Notes: generated by a model from the letters alone, not told the origin. A stretch of DNA of 64,000 nt from Zasmidium citrigriseum (GCA_002786025.1 NHNW01000052.1:186001-250000), one strand, 5' to 3'. Shown: positions 11,234 through 21,921, counted from the stretch's first letter. Program-made: numbers and translations.

Positions 11234-12599
11234 ATGCCCTCCAGACGCAAATACGATGACATGGACGATGAGCGGCGGGGGCTGATTCCTCTCCTGCTGT
11301 CCACGATCAAAGTACGCCGCCAACTCTAATCAACTTATCCTCATCTAACAACGTGTGTAGTCTGCCCTCCTCAAACCCATCTCGCCATTCATCTCCCGCC
11401 CCGCCCTCCGCGCCTACTTGACGACCATTCTCACCCTCATCACCGCCTTCATCCTCCTCCTCTACGCCATCGCCGCCTATGTGCTCTTCTACTGGTCCTA
11501 CATTCCCCGCATCGGTTTCGAGCGCACCATCCACTTGCAATTCGACAGCGTTTTCACGCAACACACGCCCCACCGAACCTCCAATCCCTACCCATACGGC
11601 ACCGCATCTCTCGCTCCAGATATTGTGAGTGCGCAGGGCTACGATGTCTGGATTGAGCTGGACATGCCGCGCACGCGGGAGAACGAAGACGCTGGAAACT
11701 TCATGGTGGAAGTGAACCTTTACGCACCCGCAGAGAAAGGAGAAGGAACCTCTACGAGTGGAAACATCATTGCTCCACTACGAGCAGACATCTCGGCTAC
11801 CTCGTCATCAATGGACCCGAACCTCGTTCTGGCAACATCTCGCCGTCCAGCAATCTTGCCATATCGATCGCCATACGTCGATCTGATCCACAAAGCCACC
11901 GAACTCCCTTGGTACCTGATCGGTTTCCGCTCCGAAGAAAACACCCTCAAACTCCCCATCTTCGAAAGCATTTCTTTCGCCAAAGGCCTGAGAAACGTTC
12001 CCAGCACTCTGCACCTCGAACTACAGGCCTCCTCGCGAATGCAGATCTATACCGCTCGTGCTCGTTTTAGGGCGAGATTTCGCGGCTTACGATGGATAAT
12101 GTACAACTATCGCATACTGTCAGGTTTAGTCTTCATCGGCGCCTTCTGGATCACAGAGATGCTTTTCGCGGGCCTGGCGTGGGTGGCATTGGCGTTCTAC
12201 TTCCGCGAAGCGAGAGAACGGGATCCGGAGGAGAAAGCCGAGGAAGTGCACGAAGTGGCGGAGAATGTCAAGCGGGAAGTCGAGGATGACGAAGTCCAGT
12301 TGTCGGATACGGAGAGGCAGTTCCCTACATTGAGTGGACAGCCGCCGCTGAAATACGAAAGTCCTGGGCCCGTAATTAAGAAGGAGCCGGGACTGGATGA
12401 TGGAGGGGCGGTTTTGATCCCTGAAGCTGTGGCAAAGGCCGCTGAAGCAGATGATGAAGATGAAGAGGACGTGGATTTCTTTGACTCGGGTATCGGGACC
12501 AGTCTGGATTCTGCGGGACCTGGTCGACGGGACAGCATGCGCAGACGAAGAGGACGAGCGGGGAGCAGCAGTCGCCGAGATGATGACGAGAGGCTGTAA
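11234..12599 (+). CDS. Seipin-family lipid droplet protein
   Basis: Seipin shapes ER-lipid droplet contact sites and controls droplet size. Exon 1 (11234-11311, MPSRRKYDDMDDERR...STIK) joins exon 2 (11361-12599) through a 49-nt intron ending GTGTAG, giving 438 aa. After the first exon comes SALLKPISPFISRPALRAYL, then a membrane segment (ILTLITAFILLLYAIAAYVLFYW). The family-typical IPRIGFERTIHLQF and YDVWIELDMPRTREN follow, entering the lumenal domain. A second membrane segment lies near IMYNYRILSGLVFIGAFW. The C-terminal 150 residues are acidic and low-complexity, as in other filamentous fungal seipins. The gene converges on the TBC gene, with 282 bp between stop codons. Confidence 0.85.
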
Positions 12600-12881
12600 A
12601 TTCAGCGATGTTTCAATTTCGATTGTAGAAGTGATACCCCAAGTCTTTGGCATTTTACCAGACATCTTAGTATTTTGACTGTACTCTATCGTACTCTCTC
12701 TGTCAGTCCTGTGAAGCTCTAATCACTGCTTAAGTCGTCCTGTTTCTGTCCCCATCGCCTCCAAGGTCAAACACCTCAGCAGCCAGTATCCAAGAGGAAA
12801 ATATCACGCCCACAAACTCAATAAAACCCCAGCCGTGCATGCCACAGAACGCTCACAGATTCACAAAGCAATCAACAACTC

Positions 12882-15410
12882 TCATACCTTCCCAGTCTGC
12901 CTCCTCAACCGTCCCCTCAATTTCTGAAACGCCCCCTCATCCATCGCCGCCTCCTCCACCCCCTCCTTCACAATCCTCCTCCGCTCCGCCCGTCTCCTCT
13001 CAACCAACCCCTGACTAACACCGCCAAAACCCCCACGTCTCCGAAAACAGACTTCCATCAAATTATTAACATCCAACATCCCCCTAGGAATCGTCTGCAC
13101 GACCTGGAAAATCTCCATAGGATCGCTGACTTTGACGATTTGTGGTTCCCCGGCTTTGAAGATTGCCAACGCGATGCGGAAGAGGGTTTTGCTGCCTTCG
13201 AAGAATAAGCAGTCCCAGACCCGGAGCACGGATTCGATGGGTAAAGTCCCGACAAAGAGCGACATGAACCAAGCCGTCGTCGCGAGACTGACGGTCGGGA
13301 GGCGGAGGTTGCCTCCGGCGGGTCCTATCCCGCCCATCATTCCCCCTTTGTCGTCGAGCTTGTTCCAGACCAGTGGGAGGGAGTCTTTAATACAGGACAT
13401 GAGGACCGCGATGTCGACGTTGGCGCCTTCGAGGGCGACGCCGTGGGTGCCCGGGAGATGGACGGATGTGACGACGTTTAGGAGGACGAAAGCTTTCTCT
13501 TCGTCTTCGTCGAGGAAGAGGAGAAGGAGGCCGGCGATGAAGTTGAGGGATTGGCAGTAGCCGATTGAGGGGTTGTGGATGGCGAAGGCTTGGAGGACGC
13601 GGCGGAGGGATTTGAGAATGGGCGTTTCAGGTTCTTTGGTCGCGCGGCGTTTCTTTATGGTTTCGGGGGAGGCGTTGGGGTCGTCGCCGCCTCCTGCGCC
13701 GGCTTGGGCGTCCATCATCGTGCTCGGATCGGGCTTGAAGCGGATGTTGTCGGGGAATGTGCGGTGGAGGTCCCGCTCGATGTGTTCGCGGTCGTTGCTG
13801 CTGAGAAACCCTTTGTCCGGCTTCGCTTTCTCGACCAGTTCCCAATACAACCCAGGTTCTTTGGCAAGCCTGCCTGGACCGCCAGCGTACCAAAACCATG
13901 CAGCACCTCGAAACTCGGGGGGTATGCCTTTCCGGACATACCGTTTGATCTTGTCGGATTTCGGAGGGAAGCGTATGGCCGGAGAGGTAGACAGTCCGTA
14001 CGACCGCATCAGCGCGTGCCACTTCTTCGACCTACGCTCGATGTGGCGGCTGTAATGCTTGTTCCATTCGTCGTACTTCTCGACCGTCACATGCTGGGAT
14101 GCCTTCTTAAAGCCGTAGCGATCACGAGGTACGGCATCCGAACTCGCCATGGCAGCTCCCGTGCCAGGCCTCGACTGCTCATTGCACACAATCTGCATGG
14201 AAGTTCGCTGGTTCTGAGCGAATGGCGCTTCAGGTGCGCGAAGACTTGGACTCGGACTCACGCCAGGTCGAGCAGATCGTGGGACTCCGAGTATTAGGAT
14301 GCTGGCACTCTGACTTCGGCGATGGGCGGCGTTCGGTCGCTTCTTGGTGGGTGTCGAGGGTTGTGACAACATCGGCTTGGGCGCTTGGGGTGCCGGGTGC
14401 GGTTGTGACGAGGGTCTCTCCATCTGTAAAGATCTGATAGATCGCACTTCAGGCGTCGCCCTCCCAACATCCGCAGACCGTATTGACCTGATATCCAGAC
14501 TCCCCTTCGCACTCCCTGCCGCACTCTCGAACCCATTCTCATACATCCCGATCGCATCTTCCACACTCATGTCCACATCCGTCAACCCTCCTTCATCCCA
14601 ATCCTCCCTTCTCACTTTGACAAAACTTTCCGCCCTCGAACTCACACTCGTGTGCGTGGTATTCGTGCTCGTATGTGCCAGGCTCGAGTGACTTGTCAAT
14701 GCGCTGCGAAAGCTCTCTCGGATCTCATCCTCTGCCCTCGGACTCGGCCTTGCTGTGTTGAAGCTATCCGGCGTCAACCTCCCGTTCATATCTTTGTGAT
14801 GCTTGTTGGACACTTTATGCCGCAGACTCCTCAACCCCTCCCCAACACTCCTCGAGCTCTTCAGCGTTTTACCCTTCTTCTTCGGCGAGGACATGGGACT
14901 CGAGTATGGAGGATGCAATGGACTCGAAGGCGGTCGAGTCAACTCGTGCTCCGGGTAGGCCGGCGACCTCATCTCGGCGTACTGCAGCACCGTTTGCTGC
15001 TGATCCTCCAACACATCCAAGGCCGGCTTGAACTGTCTCCTAGGTTCCCTTCCCGCAAAGGCATGCTCCGAGCTGGCCGTGAAGCTGTCGATGTGGGGTC
15101 CTGGCGGCTGGACGGGACTCGGGGTGAAGCCTCGCACCTGGATGTGGTGTTGCTGAGCGGAGTTCATGGGCGGCGGCGCAAACAGCGGCTTGGGGACTGG
15201 TCCTTTCCTCGACTGGATCCGCCCATGTGCTGAAGACTTCCTGAGAGGCAGATGCGGCTCGGGCAGCTCTCCACTGGGTCGACCTCTCCGCAGAGACTTG
15301 GACTTCCGCGGCGGCGAGGTGGTGTCCATGGCCTCCTTGATGGCCTCCGCAACCGACAGCATGTGCTCCGGCTCGAAGCCACGCTGCTGCTCCGCGATAT
15401 GCGGCATCCC
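12882..15410 (-). CDS. TBC-domain Rab GTPase-activating protein
   Basis: Predicted GAP for a Rab/Ypt GTPase in membrane traffic. The TBC domain occupies about residues 493-745 of an 842-aa product. It has both catalytic fingers: IERDLHRTFPDN (the IxxDxxR arginine finger) and GYCQSLNFIAG (the YxQ glutamine finger). VLRVWDCLFFEGSKTLFRIALAIFK follows. The N-terminal half is long, Ser/Pro-rich and disordered, with phosphorylation-type SP and TP sites. The start is the first in-frame ATG at 15410. The frame stays open upstream to about 15530, and a short upstream exon from an ATG at 15543 with a weak GTCTGT donor is possible. Confidence 0.85.
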   Translation of the reverse strand, partial: GMPHIAEQQRGFEPEHMLSVAEAIKEAMDTTSPPRKSKSLRRGRPSGELPEPHLPLRKSSAHGRIQSRKGPVPKPLFAPPPMNSAQQHHIQVRGFTPSPVQPPGPHIDSFTASSEHAFAGREPRRQFKPALDVLEDQQQTVLQYAEMRSPAYPEHELTRPPSSPLHPPYSSPMSSPKKKGKTLKSSRSVGEGLRSLRHKVSNKHHKDMNGRLTPDSFNTARPSPRAEDEIRESFRSALTSHSSLAHTSTNTTHTSVSSRAESFVKVRREDWDEGGLTDVDMSVEDAIGMYENGFESAAGSAKGSLDIRSIRSADVGRATPEVRSIRSLQMERPSSQPHPAPQAPKPMLSQPSTPTKKRPNAAHRRSQSASILILGVPRSARPGVSPSPSLRAPEAPFAQNQRTSMQIVCNEQSRPGTGAAMASSDAVPRDRYGFKKASQHVTVEKYDEWNKHYSRHIERRSKKWHALMRSYGLSTSPAIRFPPKSDKIKRYVRKGIPPEFRGAAWFWYAGGPGRLAKEPGLYWELVEKAKPDKGFLSSNDREHIERDLHRTFPDNIRFKPDPSTMMDAQAGAGGGDDPNASPETIKKRRATKEPETPILKSLRRVLQAFAIHNPSIGYCQSLNFIAGLLLLFLDEDEEKAFVLLNVVTSVHLPGTHGVALEGANVDIAVLMSCIKDSLPLVWNKLDDKGGMMGGIGPAGGNLRLPTVSLATTAWFMSLFVGTLPIESVLRVWDCLFFEGSKTLFRIALAIFKAGEPQIVKVSDPMEIFQVVQTIPRGMLDVNNLMEVCFRRRGGFGGVSQGLVERRRAERRRIVKEGVEEAAMDEGAFQKLRGRLRRQTGKV

Positions 15411-16156
15411 GTCACCAGCTCTCCCAATGCCCTCTCCGACTTCCACTTGCACGCCCGGCCGCGTCTGCTGGAGATTATTGCGCGCGCCTGCGGTGCAACG
15501 TGAGACGCTCACAGACCGCCGTGATGTCAATTCCCCTGCTCATCTCTCCACCTGCCCGCCTCTTGTGGACGCAAGCTGTCTGTTTGCGACAAACGGGGCC
15601 CTCCGCTCCAGGTCCTTCTGCTCTTATACACTTTCCTCCTTAGTCATGGGCTGCAAAGCAAGCAGAGAGTGCGAGATGGCAATGTGCTCTGTGCTGTGTC
15701 GTGAAACCACCCCGGTCCAAGAGCAATCACCTATCCTTGCCCGCCGCCAAGCTATCGTATTTTCCCGGCCCAACTTGCTGCCCTCTCCCTTGTAATCGTC
15801 GTCGTCTTCGTTGTTGTTTTGTTGTTGTTATTGTCTTCGTCTCGCAGAACCAGAGGTTGGGCAGCAGCGGGCGGGAGGAGTGTGGTTTTCAACGGTCCAT
15901 CATCTCACGCGCATCCGTCGTCTCTGATATCGGGGAAAGCGGAACGCTGCTGCCGATTGCTCAAAGTGGGATCGAGCCTTGCAGGCTTGCACAATGCAGG
16001 GGACGCCTGGCGATCTCTCCAACCAAACATTTACACACACACGTGAGGCCGCTCATCCTCGACTGGAAGAACCGCTCCGATCATGCCGTGCCATGCAAGG
16101 GGTTAGCTACAGGGAGATACGCAAATTCAAACCGATTCAGGAGTGCTAGTATGCAC

Positions 16157-16363
16157 AACGATCCCCACCTTTCTTGCAAAAGATCAAGAGCGTACAGCAA
16201 GCCCTTCAATGGCTTGGAAAAGGTACTTGTGTTTCGAGAAACGCTTGTCCGAATCATCCGTCCGCAGACACGAGAATAAGAACGCTGAACACGCAATGCC
16301 AACCATTTACTGCTCAGTCCATGCCGCCATGTCCAGAACTCCATCATACCTCATCTTCCGCTT
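16157..16363. repeat. Diverged tandem repeat, copy A
   Basis: Starts AACGATCCCCACC and runs through AGCAAGCCCTTCA and TTTCGAGAAACGCTTG to TCCATGCCGCCATGTCC. It aligns along its length with copy B, about 303 bp downstream. By eye, roughly 70 percent of positions agree. Non-coding as far as I can see. Confidence 0.75.
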
Positions 16364-16440
16364 GAAGTGGTAGACGAGCGTTCTCCAAACGAGGTCATGA
16401 CTATAGGCACTCGACTGCCCGTTGCACTCTCAATCGTTGA

Positions 16441-16479
16441 CGACAAAGTTGGGGATTGCAACGATCCCCAAGTTTGTCG
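16441..16479. repeat. 16-bp inverted repeat at the edge of copy B
   Basis: CGACAAAGTTGGGGAT (16441-16456) and ATCCCCAAGTTTGTCG (16464-16479) are complementary at 15 of 16 positions, with a 7-nt loop. The stem could form a cruciform or RNA hairpin. Confidence 0.8.
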
Positions 16480-16653
16480 CAAAAGACTGAGAGTCTAGCA
16501 AGCCCTTCATAAGCTTGGATGAGGTCCTTCTGTTTCGAGAAACGCTTGCTTAAATCATCTGTACAGGAATACGAGAATGAACAACGCTGACCAATGCAAA
16601 TACCCATTGCCCAATCCATGCCGCCATGTCCTGAATACAATCATGCCTCATCC
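16460..16653. repeat. Diverged tandem repeat, copy B
   Basis: Starts AACGATCCCCAAG and shares AGCAAGCCCTTCA, TTTCGAGAAACGCTTG and CCATGCCGCCATGTCC with copy A in the same order. Its first 60 bp also resemble part of the zuotin intron at 37738-37797. Sequence just before it forms an inverted repeat with its start. Confidence 0.75.
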
Positions 16654-16743
16654 AACCGTTCCTGTCCTCAAACACTCGCGAACCCACTCACTGGGCCAGC
16701 CGTCGTCTTGCTCTTCATCTTCGTCCTCAACGCAGTCATCTAG

Positions 16744-19700
16744 TCAGGCCTCTCCCTCTCCCTCGGTCCTATCCCCAGCCGGCAGGCGATCTCTGAGCCA
16801 CCGAAGCGTGGCTTCGGTCCCTTTCTCAAGCAGCCTATAGTTGGGGACACGGAAAGCGTTGCTCCCAACTTCGAAGTTCTTCAACCCTTCGTCCCACAGT
16901 AGACCGACCTCGGCGGGCAATTGCTCAATGTCATTGCTGGCTAGGTTGACGGTGATAATCCCACGCAGAGCTTCTGCGCTTATTGTTGTGATTCTGTTGT
17001 CGTTGGCATAGAGCGTCGTCATTTGGGGATAGAACGATCTCAAGGCCGGTAAGGCGCCCGCGAGCCGGTTCGTGGCGATATTTAACGTTCGCAGATTCGG
17101 CGCTTGTAGTTGTGATGTGAGGGGCTCCCACGAGGAGATACGACACCTGCTCAAGTTCAACTCTTGCAACGATGGGAGAAGTAGCTCATCCGAGAGGTAG
17201 TCTGCGCTCATAACGTTGTCGGATAAGTCTAAAACCCGGAGTTCCTGACCCATCCATAGCGCAGGAGGGATACACGTGATCTTGTTCGACTGTAGCAGCA
17301 TCTGCTTGACCTCGTTGCTGTTGAGGAAGGATCCCAAGGTGGGCGATAGGTCGTCGGACAGATCCCTCGAAGCCAGGTCGAGCACGCCATTGGCTTTCAA
17401 GGACCACATTGACGCCGGTCTCTCATAGTCGCCGATGACTGTCACTGGACTGGTCGGCTCTTCGTCAGCATAGTCATCTGCTTCCGATGCGAGAGGCGCG
17501 AGTCTGGACTTCAGGTCTCTCTTGATGTCTGCCGCCGTCATAGTCAAGAACTTCTTCTCTCTCAGCGGGTTTGATGCAAGTATCAACGACTCCAAGCTCT
17601 CCATTCGTCCAATCTCAGGATCTACCAGACGAATATCGTTACTCGAGAGGTTGACATTTCGAAGCTTCCGCAGACTGGTGAATCCTTGAGGAAGCTCTGA
17701 GATCTTATTATCCCCGGCAGTCAACGTTATAAGCTCGCTCCATCCGGCGACAGGAGGGAGTACCGTCAGATGGTTGTTCGTAACGTTCAACGTCCGCAGC
17801 TGTGGCATGTCCAACGATTCAGAGAACGTCAGAGCTGCTAAGGAGTTATTTGCAGCGTTCAGAACCTGGAGAGTAGGGTGTCCACTCGGACCGCCCAGAG
17901 GCACAAGACTCATAATCAGAGCGTTGCTGCTGGCATCCAGCTCGGTAAGGGGCAATTGCTGTATAGCTTCCATGGGTAGAGCGGTAAGCTGGTTGCCTGA
18001 TACATTCAGCACCCTCAAGCTGACAAGTTCTCGAAGTGCTTCTGGCAGTCCAAGCAGCTTGTTGGCTTGTAAGTCCAATACCTCTAGGGATGGGAGATCG
18101 CAAATGGTCGCTGGAACGTTTCCGGTGAGGCTATTGTGTCCAATCCTCAGGTCCTTCAAGGTCTTGATCTGAGCAACGACATCCAACGCAGAGTTTTCCA
18201 GTTTGTTGTGTGAGAGGTTCAGACTGGTCAATCTTTCCAGCCGCCGCAAACCTAATGGTATTGACTGCAATGAGTTGCCATGTAGGTCAAGCAGTTCCAG
18301 GCCGCCGAATTGGTTGCCTTGGCCGTCCTCGTCTGCGGTCAATTCTTCTGCCGAACGATCCGGAAAGACGTCGTCGCCGAGCTGTTCGAATTCGTTGTCG
18401 GCTGCAATAAATCTGGTCAAATCGACGACTTCCGCCCAGTTTACCTTGCTCTCCTCCATTGCGGCAGCGTCGTACATCTTTCGAACTTCTTCAGGGATCT
18501 CTTTGAGACTCATGGCCGCAATGTTGAGCTTGCCGTCCATGCGAGCTGTGTTAATGCGATTTCGAAGGACATGCTTCTCGTCCTTGGGAGCTTGGTTGAA
18601 AGGGTCGGCGTGCAAGTCGAACTCGAAGTTGCCATCATCATCGCCGGTGTGGACTCCCTGTGGCGAATCATGCTTGACGGCGGCTTTCTCTTTCCTCGCC
18701 GCTGCCTTTGCTGCAGCAATCTGTTGACGTAAGGCTGCGGATGAGTTCGACACGACTCGTTTTGGCTCCTCTGCTGCGTTCTCTGATGTATTGCTGCTAT
18801 ATTCGGAGCGCTTCACAGCTGCAGGCTGAACTCCGAGTGATGGCTTTGGCTTGGCTACACGTGTTGTTGTGGGTGTTGCCTTGCTTCCTAGAGATGGCTT
18901 GGCTATGTGGCCGTTTGCAGTCGATGCAGTCGTCTTCTTGCCAGGAATTGAGCTCCCGGTCACTGAAGATTTGGCGCCCTGCAATTTGCTGGTAAAGCTG
19001 CCGCTGATGCTTCGTCGGCTCGAGGTAGTAGAGCTGATGCTAGGCACTCTCGACGTCGTCCTCGACGATGGCTGGGCAGTTGCAGGAGCCCTCTTTGCTG
19101 GAGAACTAGATCTACTAGTGGGTTTGGCGAAGTTGCCATCACTAGTCCCAGGCCTGCTGCCGTTGCTGCTTCCATTCCGACTAAGACTGGATGCTGGCCG
19201 CGGCGGAGGTCCCATTGGACTTTCGATTGGATTGAAGAAGCTCGACCTTCGACGCTCCTTAGGCGTCGACGGCAGGGATTGTAAGCTCTCAATGGTTCGA
19301 TCGGATAAAGACGGCCTTGACGCTCGCGAGCGATTGGTGTCTTCGACAGGTACGTCGGCATCATCTTGACCATCGAAGGGGGTTTCTTCAACGGACGCGG
19401 ATCGGAGTCCTTGACGCGAGGCAGAGCGAAAACTGTCGAGTGAGCTCAGTCGATCGTTTTGCTCTCCTTCGTCTGCGTTGATGGGCGGCCTTGCGTAACT
19501 CGTCGACGATGGACGTTTGAGCGACTTGGCACGCGAGGAGATGGTGCCGCCAGTGCAGGCCCTGACAGAGTTTCGCACGCCATTGGGAAGATTGGTGCGC
19601 GTGGTAACGGGTTTGCTGGGAGTGGCGACCTCCTTGGCAGGCGCGGTGTGGGAAGAGGTGCGGGACAACGTGGCAGAGGAAGCACGTTTGGCCACGCGAG

Positions 19701-19866
19701 GAGTGCCAATGGTAGTTTTAGCGGGTGCCGCAGGAAGATCTGGTTGTTTGGGCGGCGGTGGGTTCGCTGCAGTCGCAGAGCCTGGGGCCGGGCGTGCCTT
19801 GCTGAACACGGGCAGCTTCGAGGATGGGCGCGGGAGAGCAGACGCCTTGCCGGCAGACGGATCCAT
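16744..19866 (-). CDS. Leucine-rich repeat protein, 1040 aa
   Basis: Single exon starting MDPSAGKASALPRPSSKLP. The first 400 residues are basic, Ser/Pro/Thr-rich and probably disordered. A block after that (RINTARMDGKLNIAAMSLKE, then IPEEVRKM) resembles the entry to the repeats in LRRC40-like proteins. From about residue 500 to 1020 there are many LRRs of the LxxLxLxxNxL type, for example LELLDLHGNSLQSIPLGLRR and LRTLNIATNRLAGALPALRS. There is no signal peptide, membrane segment, kinase or cyclase domain. It is probably a cytosolic or nuclear scaffold. It is divergent from the coiled-coil gene at 20407. The family is clear; the precise orthologue is not. Confidence 0.85.
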   Translation of the reverse strand: MDPSAGKASALPRPSSKLPVFSKARPAPGSATAANPPPPKQPDLPAAPAKTTIGTPRVAKRASSATLSRTSSHTAPAKEVATPSKPVTTRTNLPNGVRNSVRACTGGTISSRAKSLKRPSSTSYARPPINADEGEQNDRLSSLDSFRSASRQGLRSASVEETPFDGQDDADVPVEDTNRSRASRPSLSDRTIESLQSLPSTPKERRRSSFFNPIESPMGPPPRPASSLSRNGSSNGSRPGTSDGNFAKPTSRSSSPAKRAPATAQPSSRTTSRVPSISSTTSSRRSISGSFTSKLQGAKSSVTGSSIPGKKTTASTANGHIAKPSLGSKATPTTTRVAKPKPSLGVQPAAVKRSEYSSNTSENAAEEPKRVVSNSSAALRQQIAAAKAAARKEKAAVKHDSPQGVHTGDDDGNFEFDLHADPFNQAPKDEKHVLRNRINTARMDGKLNIAAMSLKEIPEEVRKMYDAAAMEESKVNWAEVVDLTRFIAADNEFEQLGDDVFPDRSAEELTADEDGQGNQFGGLELLDLHGNSLQSIPLGLRRLERLTSLNLSHNKLENSALDVVAQIKTLKDLRIGHNSLTGNVPATICDLPSLEVLDLQANKLLGLPEALRELVSLRVLNVSGNQLTALPMEAIQQLPLTELDASSNALIMSLVPLGGPSGHPTLQVLNAANNSLAALTFSESLDMPQLRTLNVTNNHLTVLPPVAGWSELITLTAGDNKISELPQGFTSLRKLRNVNLSSNDIRLVDPEIGRMESLESLILASNPLREKKFLTMTAADIKRDLKSRLAPLASEADDYADEEPTSPVTVIGDYERPASMWSLKANGVLDLASRDLSDDLSPTLGSFLNSNEVKQMLLQSNKITCIPPALWMGQELRVLDLSDNVMSADYLSDELLLPSLQELNLSRCRISSWEPLTSQLQAPNLRTLNIATNRLAGALPALRSFYPQMTTLYANDNRITTISAEALRGIITVNLASNDIEQLPAEVGLLWDEGLKNFEVGSNAFRVPNYRLLEKGTEATLRWLRDRLPAGDRTEGEGEA

Positions 19867-20406
19867 GCTCGCCGCTCGTGCTCGCTTGTTGCGCAGCAGT
19901 GAGGTGGCTGGGACTCGGGAGCAGAGAGGCAGGCGTGTTGATATCCTCGTTGCGGCAAAGCAAAAGGAGATTCGCGGTGCTGGGGGGCTCGTCGTCGTCT
20001 CACGCCTTCATCTGCTCCCGTCAGGGGTGGCACCTGCCAAACGTCTAAGTTCTAACGACCAGTAGCGCCGGGAGTGCCCGCCTCCCCGACTGCCGAAGCG
20101 GTTGTTGCTAGGCGTGGCAGGCGCGACCGCCGACCTCATTTAACTACCAGCCATCTTGATTGATGAGACCACGCCGACGTTGTTCCATCCAGCCTTCCGA
20201 CGACACCACAATCCCGCCTCTCCTGTCGGTCCCAACGCACATACAATCCTCCTCCCTCCCGAGACCGTCTCGCCCTTTGTCGCATTATTCTCGCGACTCG
20301 CAGCGCATCAACACCCCGCCTTGCCTGACCGCGACCGTGCCTTGCGTCTATCGATAACATTAAACCCACGACTGCGCCCACCAACAGCAACGATCGTGCG
20401 CATTGC
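19867..20406. promoter_or_regulatory. Bidirectional promoter region, LRR and coiled-coil genes
   Basis: A 540-bp gap between divergent starts at 19866 and 20407. The right part is pyrimidine-rich, as in fungal promoters and leaders. No specific operator is recognised. Confidence 0.4.
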
Positions 20407-21921
20407 ATGATCGCCAGCATGGACTCTCAATTGTCGCAAGACCCTCTCGACAGCCTTATTCCTCCCCCAGATCTCTCCGAGCCTGTCACGCCCGAGCTGT
20501 CGCACACAACCATCCCAGAATCAACCGCCGCCGCCGTCTCCAAGGTCCAGGCCAGTCGCATCGACAATGCGCCTAGCAACATGACGCCCCCTCCATCCAC
20601 ACAAGTACCATCATCGAGTCGCCCAAAGACTCGCACGCCGACCCCGCCCATATCGCACATATCCACACCGCCTCCGACAATCGAGCTCCCCAGCGATAGT
20701 CAACGAAGTCGCCTGACTGGAGGAATGGTGGGATCAATGACCGCTACTGAGTTGGAAGCTGCGTCGCCAGAGGAGTTGAGATTGAAGGTGACGGAGCTTC
20801 AGGCAGCTTTTCAAGAAGCAAAGATGTCCGCAGCGCATCACAAGTTGCAGTACCAGATGCTGTCGCAAGAAAGCGCTGCTGCGATTGAGCGCATGGCCGT
20901 TGAAGCGCGCATGGCGCAGTACGAGAACGAAGTCATCCACCACGCCGAACAAGCCAGAGCGGCTGCTACTCCCCAACCCTCGCCAGCCCAAGAGGGCATG
21001 ATTCCTGTTCAGAAGGACCTATACCAGAACATGTGTCGTGAGATTCAACTACTCAGAGAGGCGAACAACGACCTGCACGCCGAGAGCGAGTCACGTCAAG
21101 CCACCATCAATCGCCAAGATGACCAGATCGCGAGCCTATCCGACAAGATTATCCTCATGCGCGAACGCATCTATGAGAACAGGGAGCGCATGCAGAAGTA
21201 CCGTCGGCCGCAAATGCCGCACCACTTGGAAGGCACGCCCCGTTCAGTCTACAGTCCGGTCCACCATCGTGTCCATCCAAGCAGTCAGCCACAACCTCAG
21301 CCATTCGCCGCGTTGCTGCAGGCGTCTGAGATGGCAAGTCAGGAGTCGGCACGCTCTGCTTCCGCACGTGGCATGTCGAGCAAGAAGGGCCATGTGCGCA
21401 ACATGCATAGTACATCGAGCCTCCCATCGACACCGCAGCGCATTCAAAGGGTGCACTACGAGACGCCGTCAATGAGCCGACATCAACCACTCAAGGTTCC
21501 CTCGACTGCGCCGGTTCCTCGCACGAGTGCCATGCGCACCCCAGACGTCTACACTCAATCTTCACTTCCCGTTTCGCAAGGCTCGCACGCGAGGGGACCA
21601 CCGTCAGAAGGCACCGTGTCTGCATCGGAAAACGACAATGACAGTGAAGCCGAGACCGACATCATCGAAGACGACGAAGTCAGTGTATCGCAAGCATCGC
21701 GGGCGGCGTCGCAGATGCTGAGGTCAAGCCACGAGCAGCAGGCCAAGCGGGAGAGCTTCAAAGGCAATGGTATGCTGCAACCCAAGAACATGAAGCAAAC
21801 GAAGCTTTTCGGCGCCGTTCGTAAGGCAAACGTTGACAGGAGTGAAGAGCCACCGGCAAAGCGAGCACGGACTACGGGAGAGCCAGCCGTGGGTCTTGGC
21901 ATTGCTGGAGTGAGGCAGTGA
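20407..21921 (+). CDS. Coiled-coil protein with disordered flanks
   Basis: A 504-aa single-exon product; an ATG at 20419 (MDSQLSQDPL) is an equally likely start. The first 105 residues are Ser/Pro/Thr-rich. A coiled coil runs from about residue 110 to 170 (ELEAASPEELRLKVTELQAA). A second runs from about 200 to 265 (QLLREANNDLHAESESRQAT and SLSDKIILMRERIYENRERM). The C-terminal part is polar, with an acidic stretch, and ends in basic residues (PPAKRARTT) that could be a nuclear localisation signal. I do not recognise the family. A structural, nuclear or centrosomal role is possible but unproven. Confidence 0.75.
   Translation: MIASMDSQLSQDPLDSLIPPPDLSEPVTPELSHTTIPESTAAAVSKVQASRIDNAPSNMTPPPSTQVPSSSRPKTRTPTPPISHISTPPPTIELPSDSQRSRLTGGMVGSMTATELEAASPEELRLKVTELQAAFQEAKMSAAHHKLQYQMLSQESAAAIERMAVEARMAQYENEVIHHAEQARAAATPQPSPAQEGMIPVQKDLYQNMCREIQLLREANNDLHAESESRQATINRQDDQIASLSDKIILMRERIYENRERMQKYRRPQMPHHLEGTPRSVYSPVHHRVHPSSQPQPQPFAALLQASEMASQESARSASARGMSSKKGHVRNMHSTSSLPSTPQRIQRVHYETPSMSRHQPLKVPSTAPVPRTSAMRTPDVYTQSSLPVSQGSHARGPPSEGTVSASENDNDSEAETDIIEDDEVSVSQASRAASQMLRSSHEQQAKRESFKGNGMLQPKNMKQTKLFGAVRKANVDRSEEPPAKRARTTGEPAVGLGIAGVRQ

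Larger units (their letters stand above)
15411..16743. other. Intergenic region with a tandem repeat
   Basis: About 1.3 kb between the start of the TBC gene and the stop of the LRR gene, both on the minus strand. The left part is the probable TBC promoter. The right part holds two diverged copies of a roughly 200-bp sequence, listed separately. No gene is supported. Confidence 0.6.

Noticed and set aside
13575..14297. 240-codon plus-strand frame opposite the TBC domain
   Set aside because: The minus strand holds both TBC catalytic motifs in a continuous frame.
15586..15604. GCGACAAAC-like string near the TBC promoter as another copy of the dispersed repeat
   Set aside because: Only about 9 bases agree and the following sequence does not match; likely chance.
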